Under the pieces are notes generated by a model that was not told where the DNA came from, did no database searches, and saw only the letters and a program-made list of their open reading frames with translations. Positions 1-6,551 of a DNA stretch of 64,000 nucleotides are shown piece after piece. A program made the position numbers and the translations under genes. The stretch is taken from NCBI GenBank assembly GCA_004297725.1, contig SCUS01000166.1, forward strand, positions 1 through 64,000, given 5' to 3'. Position 1 is the stretch's first letter; the number at the start of each line of letters is the position of its first letter. This stretch comes from Myxococcaceae bacterium. GTDB lineage: Bacteria; Myxococcota_A; Polyangia; Polyangiales; Ga0077539.

Positions 1-52
1 CGCCCTCCGCCTTGCCCGTCAACTTCCCCGTGCGCTCATCGCCCGGCGTCAC
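1..52 (-). CDS. Possible 5' end of the next cassette gene, cut by the window edge
   Basis: A GTG at 52 opens a frame (MTPGDERTGKLTGKAEG...) that stays open to the window edge, 41 nt downstream of the attC end at 93. The position fits a cassette gene start, but only 17 codons are visible and there is no clear ribosome binding site. No function can be given. Confidence 0.25.
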   Translation of the reverse strand, partial: MTPGDERTGKLTGKAEG

Positions 53-92
53 AGGCACCGTTGGGGACCGTCGACCGCCACCCGCCGAGGCT

Positions 93-183
93 GTCCAACG
101 ACTGGCCGATGTGCCGCCGCGGTGGGTGCAGCGGGCTGGCGGCGAGTGAAGTGGGGGCGGTCGGCACCATCGGCTTGTTGGGC
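93..183 (-). repeat. attC site 6 (91 bp)
   Basis: The plus strand starts GTCCAAC (93-99) and ends GTTGGGC (177-183). The inner arms GGCCGATGTGCCG and CGGCACCATCGGC pair with one extra base, and about 40 bp of variable sequence lies between them. It follows the stop codon of the HEAT-like cassette gene by 28 bp, as expected for the attC of that cassette. Confidence 0.85.
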
Positions 184-211
184 CGGAATGCTCTTTGGGT
201 CCTCGCGCCCA

Positions 212-736
212 TCAGTCTCCTCGCTTCCGAGGGCGCTCTTCCTCCCAAGCGTTCAAGCGCTTCTGGGCGTACGCCGCCAACTCTGCGTCTGAGTTGCATG
301 ACAATGCTTCTAGGCGCGACCTCGCCTCCCGCGTGCCGATGTCGGCGAGCGCCCACGTACACTTCCGCGCCAGTGCGTGACTGTCATCATAGTCGAGATA
401 GGCGTGCTTTACGACTGCGGCCCGGGACAACGCATCGATGCTGCGGGGGTCGCGCAACCGCTGAAGATGGCCAGCAACGTCCTCGTGACGAGTGTGCCAG
501 GGCGTGATCAGTATCTCGCAGAGGGTCGGTACGTCATGCTCTGAGATTCCCCCTATGTTCGCCAGCAAAAGTGCGCACTCCACCTCGACCGGATCCCGGC
601 TCTGCAGCGCGTGGCGCATTACCTGGGCGGCAATGCCGGGCTGACGTGGATCGAGCCCCGCTCGCCTGCTGAATTCCTCCAGAGAGACGCGGTTCAGCGC
701 AAGGTCAAAGACTAGTTGACGTTGCTCAGGGGTCAT
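212..736 (-). CDS. Cassette gene: HEAT-repeat-like protein, 174 aa
   Basis: This small soluble protein has no signal peptide or membrane segment. It consists of helical segments rich in Ala, Leu and Arg with the spacing of HEAT/armadillo-type repeats, for example around residues 38-60 (ALQSRDPVEVECALLLANIG), 85-110 and 125-165. Such repeats normally mediate protein-protein contacts; no catalytic motif is visible. The ATG at 736 lies 45 nt inside the cassette boundary and the stop lies 28 bp before the next attC, so it fills its cassette. It is probably expressed only if a promoter upstream reads through the array or lies within the cassette. Function unknown; HEAT assignment is by sequence pattern only. 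Confidence 0.75.
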   Translation of the reverse strand: MTPEQRQLVFDLALNRVSLEEFSRRAGLDPRQPGIAAQVMRHALQSRDPVEVECALLLANIGGISEHDVPTLCEILITPWHTRHEDVAGHLQRLRDPRSIDALSRAAVVKHAYLDYDDSHALARKCTWALADIGTREARSRLEALSCNSDAELAAYAQKRLNAWEEERPRKRGD

Positions 737-780
737 TCATGGCTCCACGTCGGAGTGCGGTGATCATCGCTCCCGAGGCT

Positions 781-871
781 GCCCAACGGCTGGCCGATGT
801 GCCGCCGCACCGGGCGCGATGGGTTGGTAACGGGTGAAGTGGGAGCGGTCGGCACCATCGGCTTGTTCGGC
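781..871 (-). repeat. attC site 5 (91 bp)
   Basis: GCCCAAC at 781-787 and GTTCGGC at 865-871 bound a 91-bp site with the same arms and the same single extra base as its neighbours. The GTTCGGC box has one change from the GTTRRRY consensus. Confidence 0.85.
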
Positions 872-1021
872 ATCTTGGTCAACGAGAACGCGGACGTCGC
901 AGTTCCAGGCTTTGCTGGCAGCTCGCGTTCGTCTGGGCTCGTCGCCGTCGTGGTCATGTCGCTCGCTGTCCGTCGTTTGCCGCTCGTCGCTCGTGTTCCG
1001 CTGTCTGTCGCCACCCGCCGC

Positions 1022-1597
1022 TCACCGCCCGTCGTCGTGCCTCGTCGCTCGCTGCCCAACCGCTCCGCTGCCTGGTTCAGCCCCCGCCCCCGACAGCCCC
1101 ACATACTTGCCCTGGAGGGCGATATGCACCCCGTCCGCGCGGTAGTCAGTGAGGATCACGTCCGCGGTGTCTGACAACTGCGAGTATGTGAGCGAACGGT
1201 AGCTCTGCCGTGTAGGAGCCGACCCTTCGCGCTCTGGTCGTTGGGCCGTGAGTCCGTGGGGGTCGTCGTGGTCAGGGGTCCCAAGGACGCTGAACGCATC
1301 CTCCACCGACTTGATCCCCGATAGAAGTTGGTTGAGTCGACGCTTCTCCTCCGGAGAGATAACGGCAAACAGTTGATCTCGCTTGGACTCGGGGGCCGCG
1401 CCTCCGCAGAACGGGCAGTGGTAGATCCGCAAGTACGCCTTGCCGGCTTCATCACTGCGAAGGCTGGGATACTCGAAGTTGTACTCGTTCAGTTTGGGGT
1501 CGAATACGATCGGGGACCGCGGATCGTCGGCAGCGTGCGATAGATAGTCGCAGGCACACGGCCGTTCGGTCACGGAAGCAAAGGTCGGCTTCGTCAT
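1022..1597 (-). CDS. Cassette gene: protein with CPFCGG zinc-ribbon-like knuckle, 191 aa
   Basis: The protein has Cys pairs at CACDY (residues 14-16) and HCPFCGG (about 60-66), which could bind a metal together. A helical segment ESKRDQLFAVISPEEKRRL follows, then a stretch ending LGTPDHD. I recognise the general pattern of small cassette proteins with a HCPFCGG motif, but no named function. The C-terminal 35 residues are low-complexity (GAGAEPGSGAVGQRATRHDDGR) and may be a 3' extension into non-coding cassette sequence. The ATG at 1597 is 87 nt from the cassette boundary, the longest leader in the array. The 150 bp between its stop and attC are rich in ACGAGCG-like words on the coding strand. 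Confidence 0.75.
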   Translation of the reverse strand: MTKPTFASVTERPCACDYLSHAADDPRSPIVFDPKLNEYNFEYPSLRSDEAGKAYLRIYHCPFCGGAAPESKRDQLFAVISPEEKRRLNQLLSGIKSVEDAFSVLGTPDHDDPHGLTAQRPEREGSAPTRQSYRSLTYSQLSDTADVILTDYRADGVHIALQGKYVGLSGAGAEPGSGAVGQRATRHDDGR

Positions 1598-1683
1598 CGG
1601 ATCACCACCATCTGCGCGGCCCGACGGCCAAAACGGGTCTCACCGACGGATTCGCTCCGCAGCCCGATCGCTGTCTTCCGGCT

Positions 1684-1774
1684 GCCGAACGGCTGGCCGA
1701 TGTGGCGCCGCAATGGGTGAAGCGGGTTGACGGTGGGTGAACTGGGAGCGGTCGGCACCATCGGCTTGTTGGAC
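1684..1774 (-). repeat. attC site 4 (91 bp)
   Basis: GCCGAAC at 1684-1690 and GTTGGAC at 1768-1774 bound a 91-bp site. The hairpin arms are the same as in the other copies apart from TGTGGCGCC in place of TGTGCCGCC. The non-coding stretch 1775-2048 precedes it on the coding strand. Confidence 0.83.
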
Positions 1775-2048
1775 ACGCCCGGCGCCGGCATGGGCTTCGA
1801 GGCAGCCGCCCGCCGTGGTTCGTCGTCGCTCGCCGTCGCCTGGACCGTGGTCACGCCGCTGTCCTCCTTGGCCGTCGTCGCCGCTCGTTGTCCGTTCACC
1901 GCGGCCCGTGTCTTGCTCTTTCGTAACCCGTTGTTCGTTACCCTATTGGCTGTCCAACGATACTGCCGTTCAGCGGTGCCCGGGCGAGAGCGCCGCGATC
2001 GACGCGCCCTTCCGTTGCAATGGCGGGTCGGACAGCGAATGCCGCGCG

Positions 2049-2345
2049 TCACTTGTCCAGCCACTCAACGTCCATTGCCCACTCGCCATCTTCTCCTCGG
2101 CGATCTTCATCTCGAAGGAGAAATCTTCCCCGCGCCCGCAACACGGAATCCGCAGACACTGCCGGGCGGCTGCCGCGCATCGCTGCCTCAACGCCAACTC
2201 CGGCGACCGGTACGAGACGATAGATTGGGGAGGGGGCGTCGGCATCGTCGTCCAACTCAAATGCATGCGGACTTCCGTGAAAGTCGGCGACTCCACCGAG
2301 AACGCCGTCGCAGTAGTCAACTGTCCCATAAACGCGCTCTCGCAT
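2049..2345 (-). CDS. Cassette gene: small acidic protein, 98 aa
   Basis: The start MRERVYGTVDYCDGVLGG is followed by VADFHGSPHAFELDDDADA and YRLVPV, and the protein ends AMDVEWLDK. This VDYCDG-GVADFHG-PHAFE pattern resembles small hypothetical proteins with a (Y/D)YYDG...GIADY-G-PH-F layout that I associate with integron cassettes and immunity-like genes; the resemblance is from memory and no function is assigned. The ATG at 2345 lies 18 nt inside the cassette boundary at 2364. After the stop, 274 bp of sequence without a credible gene precede attC. Confidence 0.7.
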   Translation of the reverse strand: MRERVYGTVDYCDGVLGGVADFHGSPHAFELDDDADAPSPIYRLVPVAGVGVEAAMRGSRPAVSADSVLRARGRFLLRDEDRRGEDGEWAMDVEWLDK

Positions 2346-2363
2346 TGGGTCTCCCGATCGGCT

Positions 2364-2454
2364 GTCCAACGGCTGGCCGATGTGCCGCCGCAGTGGGTGC
2401 AGCGGGTTGGTGATGGGTCGATTGGGAGCGGCCGGCACCATCGGCTTGTTGGGC
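2364..2454 (-). repeat. attC site 3 (91 bp)
   Basis: GTCCAAC at 2364-2370 and GTTGGGC at 2448-2454 bound a 91-bp site with the array's usual arms. The 292 bp between it and the stop of the next gene (2747) contain no credible gene. They share the 13-mer GTCGCCGCTCGTT (2517-2529) with the equivalent tail of the neighbouring cassette (1877-1889). Confidence 0.85.
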
Positions 2455-2746
2455 ACGCTCCACGTCGGAGACACCTCTAACGCGGCGATACCGAGGGCTA
2501 TTGACAGACTCTCTCGGTCGCCGCTCGTTGCCTCATCCAGGCGCCTGCTCGTCCTCACGCCGCTGCCCCGCCAGCCCCCCGTTGCTCGTATTTTGCGTCC
2601 CGTCACGTGCTCCCTCGAGGCCAGTCGTCCGTTCTCACGCGACCTATCCGTGGTCTCGATGCTGCCCAGCGTCCCGGCGTTCAACATTCTCTTACGTCGA
2701 CGGGAGAAACTCCGTTCAGGCCGGTCGCTGCGGCCCACCGGGGGAT

Positions 2747-3043
2747 TCATTGAATGAATTCCGGGGGATCTGCCTCAATCGTCAGGACATCGCCCGACTG
2801 CACTTCGATCGAATAGCAGTTGTTACAATCTCTCCACTGACGATTGATGAATATCGATCTACCCCAAGGGTATTCGGCTGGCACGATCAGTTTGCGGAGG
2901 CCTCGCCAATTGATCTGGCAAGGTGCTGCATTGTGACGAGGTTCTACGAACGCGAGCACGTGCACAGTACAGGTTCTATTCTCCCAATCAACACGCAGTT
3001 CCTTGAGGACCGCATCGTGCAGGGGCCAGTCTTCAAATGGCAT
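2747..3043 (-). CDS. Cassette gene: small DWPLHDA-type protein, 98 aa
   Basis: The start MPFEDWPLHDAVLKELRVDW is followed by TCTVHVLAF, INWRGLRKLIVPAEYPWGRS and a C-terminal SGDVLTIEADPPEFIQ, a likely all-beta small protein. A W-x-L-H-D-A-x-L opening followed by DW is common in small cassette and immunity-like proteins of unknown role. The ATG at 3043 is chosen because AAGGAA lies 6 nt upstream on the coding strand; a frame extension to 3109 would run into the attC of the preceding cassette. It starts 17 nt inside the cassette boundary. No function can be assigned. Confidence 0.72.
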   Translation of the reverse strand: MPFEDWPLHDAVLKELRVDWENRTCTVHVLAFVEPRHNAAPCQINWRGLRKLIVPAEYPWGRSIFINRQWRDCNNCYSIEVQSGDVLTIEADPPEFIQ

Positions 3044-3059
3044 CCGGGTTTCCTTGGCT

Positions 3060-3150
3060 ACCCAACGGATGGCCGCTGTGCCGCCGCATCGGAGCAAGTG
3101 GGCGTTCATTGGGCGGAGCGGGAGATGTCGGCTCCATCGGCTTGTTGGGC
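3060..3150 (-). repeat. attC site 2 (91 bp), overlapped by a gene end
   Basis: ACCCAAC at 3060-3066 and GTTGGGC at 3144-3150 bound 91 bp. This is the most diverged copy (GGCCGCTGTGCCG and CGGCTCCATCGGC arms), but the length and boxes are kept. The preceding gene reads 45 bp into it and takes its last 14 residues from attC sequence. Confidence 0.8.
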
Positions 3151-3567
3151 GGCACTTTGACCTAGGGTATCGGCGAACGTCGTCTGCAGTGCAAGGGTGA
3201 GGTCGTCAGGGTTCGCCCCCGCAGCCGTCGCAAATCCTCCAAAAGCCTCGAGGCCGCAGAAGGCGTCATCGCCCCATCCTCGCGGGTAGGTGGCGCAGAT
3301 GACCGCGCGGGTACTCGCGACTTCACGGTCAACGAGGTTGGTGTCTCGCCCCTTGATCGAGGCCCAACACGCAACGCGCGCCCGTTCAAGGTCCTCGTCT
3401 GAAATGGCAAGATCAAGATACTGAGTGGCGACCGCAAGTGCCTCGCGAGCCGTCGCGGACAGTTCCAAGGAGCTGCATACGCCGATATAGAATCGCTCGA
3501 TCGTATCGAACTCGCGCCCCAGGTCCAGCCGCAGTTCAAGGTCTTCCAATGTGTCCCGGTAGTTCAT
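3106..3567 (-). CDS. Cassette gene: alpha-helical protein ending in attC, 153 aa
   Basis: The N-terminal half is helical and acidic (MNYRDTLEDLELRLDLGREF, then SATAREALAVATQYLDLAIS). The middle part has AVICATYPRGWGDDAFCG and NPDDLTLALQTTFADTLG, followed by a tail SAAQQADGADISRSAQ encoded by the attC site itself. The ATG at 3567 lies only 8 nt from the recombination box at 3576, so there is no room for a normal ribosome binding site inside the cassette; translation would depend on sequence supplied by the upstream attC. The fold and function are not recognised. Confidence 0.72.
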   Translation of the reverse strand: MNYRDTLEDLELRLDLGREFDTIERFYIGVCSSLELSATAREALAVATQYLDLAISDEDLERARVACWASIKGRDTNLVDREVASTRAVICATYPRGWGDDAFCGLEAFGGFATAAGANPDDLTLALQTTFADTLGQSAAQQADGADISRSAQ

Positions 3568-3575
3568 GTCTGTCT

Positions 3576-3666
3576 GCCCAACGGCTGGCCGATGTGCCGC
3601 CGCATTGGGTAAAGCGGGTTGGCGACGGGTGGAGTGGGGGCGGTCGGCACCATCGGCTTGTTGGGC
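3576..3666 (-). repeat. attC site 1 (91 bp)
   Basis: GCCCAAC at 3576-3582 and GTTGGGC at 3660-3666 bound a 91-bp site with the standard arms and the single extra base. About 100 bp without a gene separate it from the stop of the preceding gene. Confidence 0.85.
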
Positions 3667-3770
3667 ACGCCACTCATGGTGTGTGGATATGCCACGGTTC
3701 GTTCATCGAGCAGCATCACGGCTGGCCCGTCACGGCCGATTCCTTGTAGACCCACGCGCCGCTCCAGACA

Positions 3771-4145
3771 TCACTGCGCGACTCGAATTGTCACGTCGAC
3801 GCTCCAGAACGCCCCGTTCTGCGTGTCCCTGCGGGGGTCTGTTATGTCTTCGACGCCGGGAATCGTCCTTATCTGCTCGACGATCATGTCCGCTCCCTTT
3901 TGCTCGTCCATCGGTGCCGGCCCCCACATCCAACTCACCGGGATACGGACGCGCTGCCCTCGTCCACGATCGGGGGCTGACAGGGGCTCTCCAATCGCGA
4001 AGAACTTCTCCGCTATCGTCGACGGCTCGACCATCCACCCGGCGGCATGAGCCTCAATGTCGAGTTCGGCTTCGACCTGAAGAACTCTGACGACGCGGAG
4101 CAACTGCTCCTTTAGTCCAGAGAGTGTGGCCGTCGCCTTCTTCAT
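3771..4145 (-). CDS. Cassette gene: hypothetical protein, 124 aa (first cassette of the visible array)
   Basis: The start is placed at MKKATATLSGLKEQLLRVVR (ATG at 4145), 57 nt inside the cassette boundary at 4202; the longer open frame to 4244 crosses the recombination site and is unlikely to be native. The protein has an N-terminal amphipathic helix, then SWMWGPAPMDEQKGADMIVE and a C-terminal beta-rich part (NGAFWSVDVTIRVAQ). No signal peptide, membrane segment or catalytic motif is visible. As the first cassette on the reading strand it would be nearest any array promoter in 4210-4580. Function unknown. Confidence 0.7.
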   Translation of the reverse strand: MKKATATLSGLKEQLLRVVRVLQVEAELDIEAHAAGWMVEPSTIAEKFFAIGEPLSAPDRGRGQRVRIPVSWMWGPAPMDEQKGADMIVEQIRTIPGVEDITDPRRDTQNGAFWSVDVTIRVAQ

Positions 4146-4201
4146 CTCAACCACGTGCCTGCTCGGTAGACGCGAGTTCAGAACCGTTGCCTGCCGAGGC
4201 T

Positions 4202-4260
4202 GCCCAACATCGCAATCGGTAGTATCCCGACTGCATATCCCCATAAAGGTAGTGTTATGC
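4202..4260 (-). repeat. Putative attC of a second type (59 bp)
   Basis: On the minus strand this unit runs from GCATAAC (4260-4254) to GTTGGGC (4208-4202). It contains CTTTATGGGGATATGCAG and is homologous to the 59-bp unit at 4276-4334. The right box belongs to the 91-bp attC family because the last six bases of an attC come from the next cassette, so a cassette of another origin has joined the array here. The predicted pairing is weaker than in the 91-bp sites. An alternative is a short palindromic repeat (CTGCATA...TATGCAG). Confidence 0.55.
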
Positions 4261-4275
4261 AGCCGCTGCCTATCT

Positions 4276-4334
4276 CCCTAACACCGCAGCCGCCGGTCCC
4301 CCGGCTGCATATCCACATAAAGCGAGCGTTACGC
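4276..4334 (-). repeat. Putative attC of a second type (59 bp), upstream copy
   Basis: On the minus strand it runs from GCGTAAC (4334-4328) to GTTAGGG (4282-4276), with the core CTTTATGTGGATATGCAG and an inner stem GCAGCCG/CGGCTGC. It repeats the unit at 4202 with a 74-bp period, leaving only 15 bp between the two. If both are attC sites, they delimit a cassette with no gene. Confidence 0.5.
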
Positions 4335-4581
4335 AGCCGCCGGAACGTGTCAACGAATTTGACCCGATCCTCGTCCCCGTTGAGTGCGCACCTCCCGACT
4401 GCGCCGACTCGTACGCCCGCTCCCCCGCTTCCCCGCTCCCCCGAAGGCCCCATCCCCCGATGTCGAGCGCTCGACATCCCGATGACGAGCGCTCGACATC
4501 CCATCCACCCCATCCTCCCTCTCTCCCACCTCGCTCTCCCACCTCACTCTCCCACCCCGCTCGCCCGCCTATCCCCGCTCG
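4335..4581. other. Gene-free upstream flank of the cassette array
   Basis: No gene is supported here. The segment holds tandem 20-bp palindromes (4459-4500) and a pyrimidine-rich run at about 4501-4575 with repeated CTCTCCCACCT-like words. If an attI site or an array promoter exists it should be in this stretch, but I cannot point to one. The segment is also the 3' flank of the gene at 4582-5337. Confidence 0.5.
4459..4500. promoter_or_regulatory. Two tandem 20-bp palindromes
   Basis: A perfect palindrome with half-site GATGTCGAGC spans 4459-4478, and a second copy with one mismatch (GATGACGAGC) spans 4481-4500. The centres are 22 bp apart, about two helical turns, so dimers bound to each would sit on the same DNA face. 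The absence of a loop and of a T tract argues against a terminator. They lie about 310-355 bp upstream of the first cassette start. A role as operator is inference. Confidence 0.45.
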
Positions 4582-5337
4582 TCAGCCCGGCTTCCCCTTC
4601 GCGAGCTTCTTCGCGTAGCCCGTCAGCGCCGCGCCCAGGTCGGCGAACTGCCGCTCCTCGATGCGCCCGAGGCTCCATCTCTCCCCGCGGCACTGCACCG
4701 CCACGTTGCCGAGCCCGCTTCCGCCGAACACCCGCCGCAGCGCCAGCACGCCCGGCGCGTCGGTCCCCGCGCGGCCCTTCGCGCTCTTCTTCTTCCGCGC
4801 GACGTCGCGCATCTCGTCGAAGCTCAGCGACGTGAACAGCACTCGCTTCTCCCCCACATCGATCTTCGTCTTCGCCAGGTCGATGCGGACCCTCGGAAGC
4901 TCCGTCCCCGACTCGGCCTCCAGGTAGTCGATCAGGAGCGCGAGCTTCCGCACCCCGTACTTCCGCTCGTCGTCGGCGTTGAAGTGCCTCGCGACCCGCA
5001 CTCCGTCGCGCACCGTGGAGAGCGCCACGCCGGGGAGGACCGCCGCGAGAAACGCCTTCGCCGTCTTGTACCCGCCCGCGATGAACAGCGGCGGCTCGCT
5101 GTGGAGCAGCGAGTCGAGCGCCTCGTACGCGGCGTCCCAGCCGCCGAGCTCGGTGCCCTGGGCCTCGTGAAAGGCCTTCAGCAGCGCGTCGTAGCGCGCG
5201 AGCATCGCCTTGTTGACGAGCACCGCGGGCACGCGCGGCGTCTTCGCCCGGCTCGTGGTGGTCGCCTTCGCGCGCGTCGCGGGCGCTCGTGCCGTGGAGA
5301 CCCTGCGCGCCTTCCCCGATGCCTTCGTCGTCGCCAT
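4582..5337 (-). CDS. Hypothetical protein with basic Ala/Lys/Arg/Thr-rich N-terminus, 251 aa
   Basis: The ATG at 5337 (MATTKASGKARR...) is preferred; upstream codons read into the flank of an inverted repeat. Residues 1-40 are a disordered, strongly basic Ala/Thr/Arg/Lys tail like histone H1 or AT-hook tails, suggesting nucleic-acid contact. Residues about 45-210 form a helical globular part with GGWDAAYEALDSLL, GGYKTAKAFLAAVLPG and KYGVRKLALLIDYLEAE. After a Lys-rich linker (DVARKKKSAKGRAG), the C-terminus ends YAKKLAKGKPG. No domain is recognised. It is the first ordinary high-GC chromosomal gene next to the cassette array. DNA-binding is only a guess from composition. Confidence 0.8.
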   Translation of the reverse strand: MATTKASGKARRVSTARAPATRAKATTTSRAKTPRVPAVLVNKAMLARYDALLKAFHEAQGTELGGWDAAYEALDSLLHSEPPLFIAGGYKTAKAFLAAVLPGVALSTVRDGVRVARHFNADDERKYGVRKLALLIDYLEAESGTELPRVRIDLAKTKIDVGEKRVLFTSLSFDEMRDVARKKKSAKGRAGTDAPGVLALRRVFGGSGLGNVAVQCRGERWSLGRIEERQFADLGAALTGYAKKLAKGKPG

Positions 5338-5393
5338 GGCCTGGGATGCTACATCCGCCGAGAGGCCGATCGAGAGCACCAGACGGTTCGACC

Positions 5394-5658
5394 GAGAGCC
5401 CACCCAGGCCCTCCCAATGCGGCCTCGCCCGGAGGGGAGCGACCGACCACGTCCTCAGTCCGCGGCCTCGCCCGGAGGGGAGCAGCCAGGCACGTCAGCC
5501 TGGTGTGGTTCCCCAATCGTTGACGTCGCTCGTAGCGACGAAGACGCATTGGGCTGACGTGGTCACTCGCTCCCCTCCGGGCGAGGCCGCATCGGGCTGA
5601 CGTGGTCGGTCGCTCCCCTCCGGGCGAGCCCGCATTGGGAGGGCCTGGGCGGGCTCTC
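5394..5658. repeat. Long inverted repeat, 60-bp arms
   Basis: The arms at 5394-5453 and 5599-5658 match as reverse complements with 2 mismatches in 60. Inside, a second inverted pair (from 5462 and ending near 5590) repeats the word GGCCTCGCCCGGAGGGGAGC, so each side carries two copies of it. The centre has a further small hairpin (CGTCGCTCGTAGCGACG). It fills most of the 349-bp gap between the prsW stop and the start of the gene at 5337. No coding capacity; it could act as terminator or processing site, or be a non-autonomous element. Confidence 0.85.
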
Positions 5659-5686
5659 CCGCCTACCGGGGACCCGCCCCCGCGGC

Positions 5687-6502
5687 TTACCCCACCAGCG
5701 AGCCCCGCGAGTTTCTCCGCTCCGGGCCCAGCATCACCTCGTCCAGCTCCAGCGCGTGGCGCAGCGCGTGGCGCAGCCCGAAGCCCGCGACCACCAGCAG
5801 CGCCGGCAGCAGCAGGAAGATCACCGCGCTCCTCCCGAGGGTGAACACCAGCCAGTCGTACGAGCCGTGCACCATCACCGCGACCATCAGCCCGGCCGCC
5901 CACCACCGCGGCGCGTGGCGTCTTCGCACGAAGCGCGACCGCCCGATGAAGTAGCCCATGAGCCCCGACGCGATGGCGTGCATCGGCACCGCGGTGAGCG
6001 CCCTCACCAGCCCGAGCACCACGTGTTGCGCGTCGGTGTGGGTGCTGGTCTCGTTGCCGCACATGGCGGAGATCCACGGCACGGCGCAGATGGCGTTGGC
6101 GAAGGCGCCGGAGACGAAGAGGAGGTTCTCGAAGAGGCCGAAGCCCAGCGACACGGCGCCGGTGTAGAGCACCCCGTCGGTGTACTCGTCGAAATACCTA
6201 CGGCGGTAAGGCACCGCGAGCACCACCGCGAGCTTGGCGGCCTCTTCGGGCAGCGCGACCACCCCGTAGGCGTCGAAGAAGCGCGCTCCCGCCAGCGACC
6301 ACGGCCCCAGCAGCCGCTTCAGTGCGACCTCCGCGAAGAACACCGGGACGCACGCGAGGGCGCCCAGCACCACGGCGCGCACGACCTCTCGCTTGGGCTC
6401 AGGGCGCCACCGGTCGGCGTAGCGGAAGACGAGCAGCAGCAGGGCCACCGGGAGGACGGCGACGACGAAGCCCAGGACTTCGAACCAGAGCGAGGACCAC
6501 AC
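5687..6502 (-). CDS. prsW: PrsW-family intramembrane metalloprotease, 271 aa
   Basis: An integral membrane protein with about seven hydrophobic segments (first at residues 8-27). It shows the PrsW signature: EE at 86-87 (LPEEAAK), DGVLYTGAVSLGFGLFEN at 109-126 with Glu125, His175 (VPMHAIASG) and His212 (VMVHGSYDW). PrsW proteins (CPBP-related) cut membrane substrates such as anti-sigma factors in the lipid bilayer, releasing a regulator. The start is GTG at 6502 (MWSSLWFEVLG); length fits the family. No anti-sigma factor gene is adjacent, so the substrate is unknown. The gene lies on the same strand as the FHA gene 49 bp upstream and may be cotranscribed with it. Confidence 0.85.
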   Translation of the reverse strand: MWSSLWFEVLGFVVAVLPVALLLLVFRYADRWRPEPKREVVRAVVLGALACVPVFFAEVALKRLLGPWSLAGARFFDAYGVVALPEEAAKLAVVLAVPYRRRYFDEYTDGVLYTGAVSLGFGLFENLLFVSGAFANAICAVPWISAMCGNETSTHTDAQHVVLGLVRALTAVPMHAIASGLMGYFIGRSRFVRRRHAPRWWAAGLMVAVMVHGSYDWLVFTLGRSAVIFLLLPALLVVAGFGLRHALRHALELDEVMLGPERRNSRGSLVG

Positions 6503-6551
6503 GGCGGCTACGGAGCAGTCTAGGACGGGGGCGGCGGAGCGGGAGGCGCTC

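Larger units (their letters stand above)
1..4334 (-). mobile_element. Integron-type gene cassette array without integrase (CALIN-like)
   Basis: Six sites of exactly 91 bp at 93, 781, 1684, 2364, 3060 and 3576 begin with a GCCCAAC-type box and end with a GTTGGGC-type box. Inside, the arms GCCGATG(G)TGCCG and CGGCACATCGGC (minus strand) pair with one unpaired extra G in the 5' arm, the asymmetry that sets attC orientation. Each complete unit (516-903 bp between recombination boxes) holds one small gene whose 3' end faces the site, all read on the minus strand, as in integron cassettes. The genes are visibly lower in GC than the chromosome to the right. An integrase would be expected upstream, that is to the right, transcribed divergently; none occurs in the whole window. 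Two 59-bp sites of a different type lie at the upstream end. The array is open at the left edge. Identification as attC rests on box sequence, symmetry and gene layout; no covariance search was run. Confidence 0.85.

Noticed and set aside
36..362. Reading frames ending in NKPMVPTAP...RRHIGQPLG-like peptides across several attC sites
   Set aside because: The shared peptide is simply attC read in one frame; these are not protein domains.
1952..1958. An extra GTCCAAC box inside a cassette tail
   Set aside because: No matching second box or hairpin at the right distance; possibly a decayed site but not supportable.
1..3700. Interpretation of the regular 91-bp repeats as a CRISPR array
   Set aside because: Spacing is 500-900 bp with genes between the repeats, and the repeats have attC boxes; CRISPR repeats are shorter and regularly spaced by tens of bases.
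4335..4581. attI site or integron integrase promoter
   Set aside because: No integrase gene and no recognisable attI box next to the first cassette.
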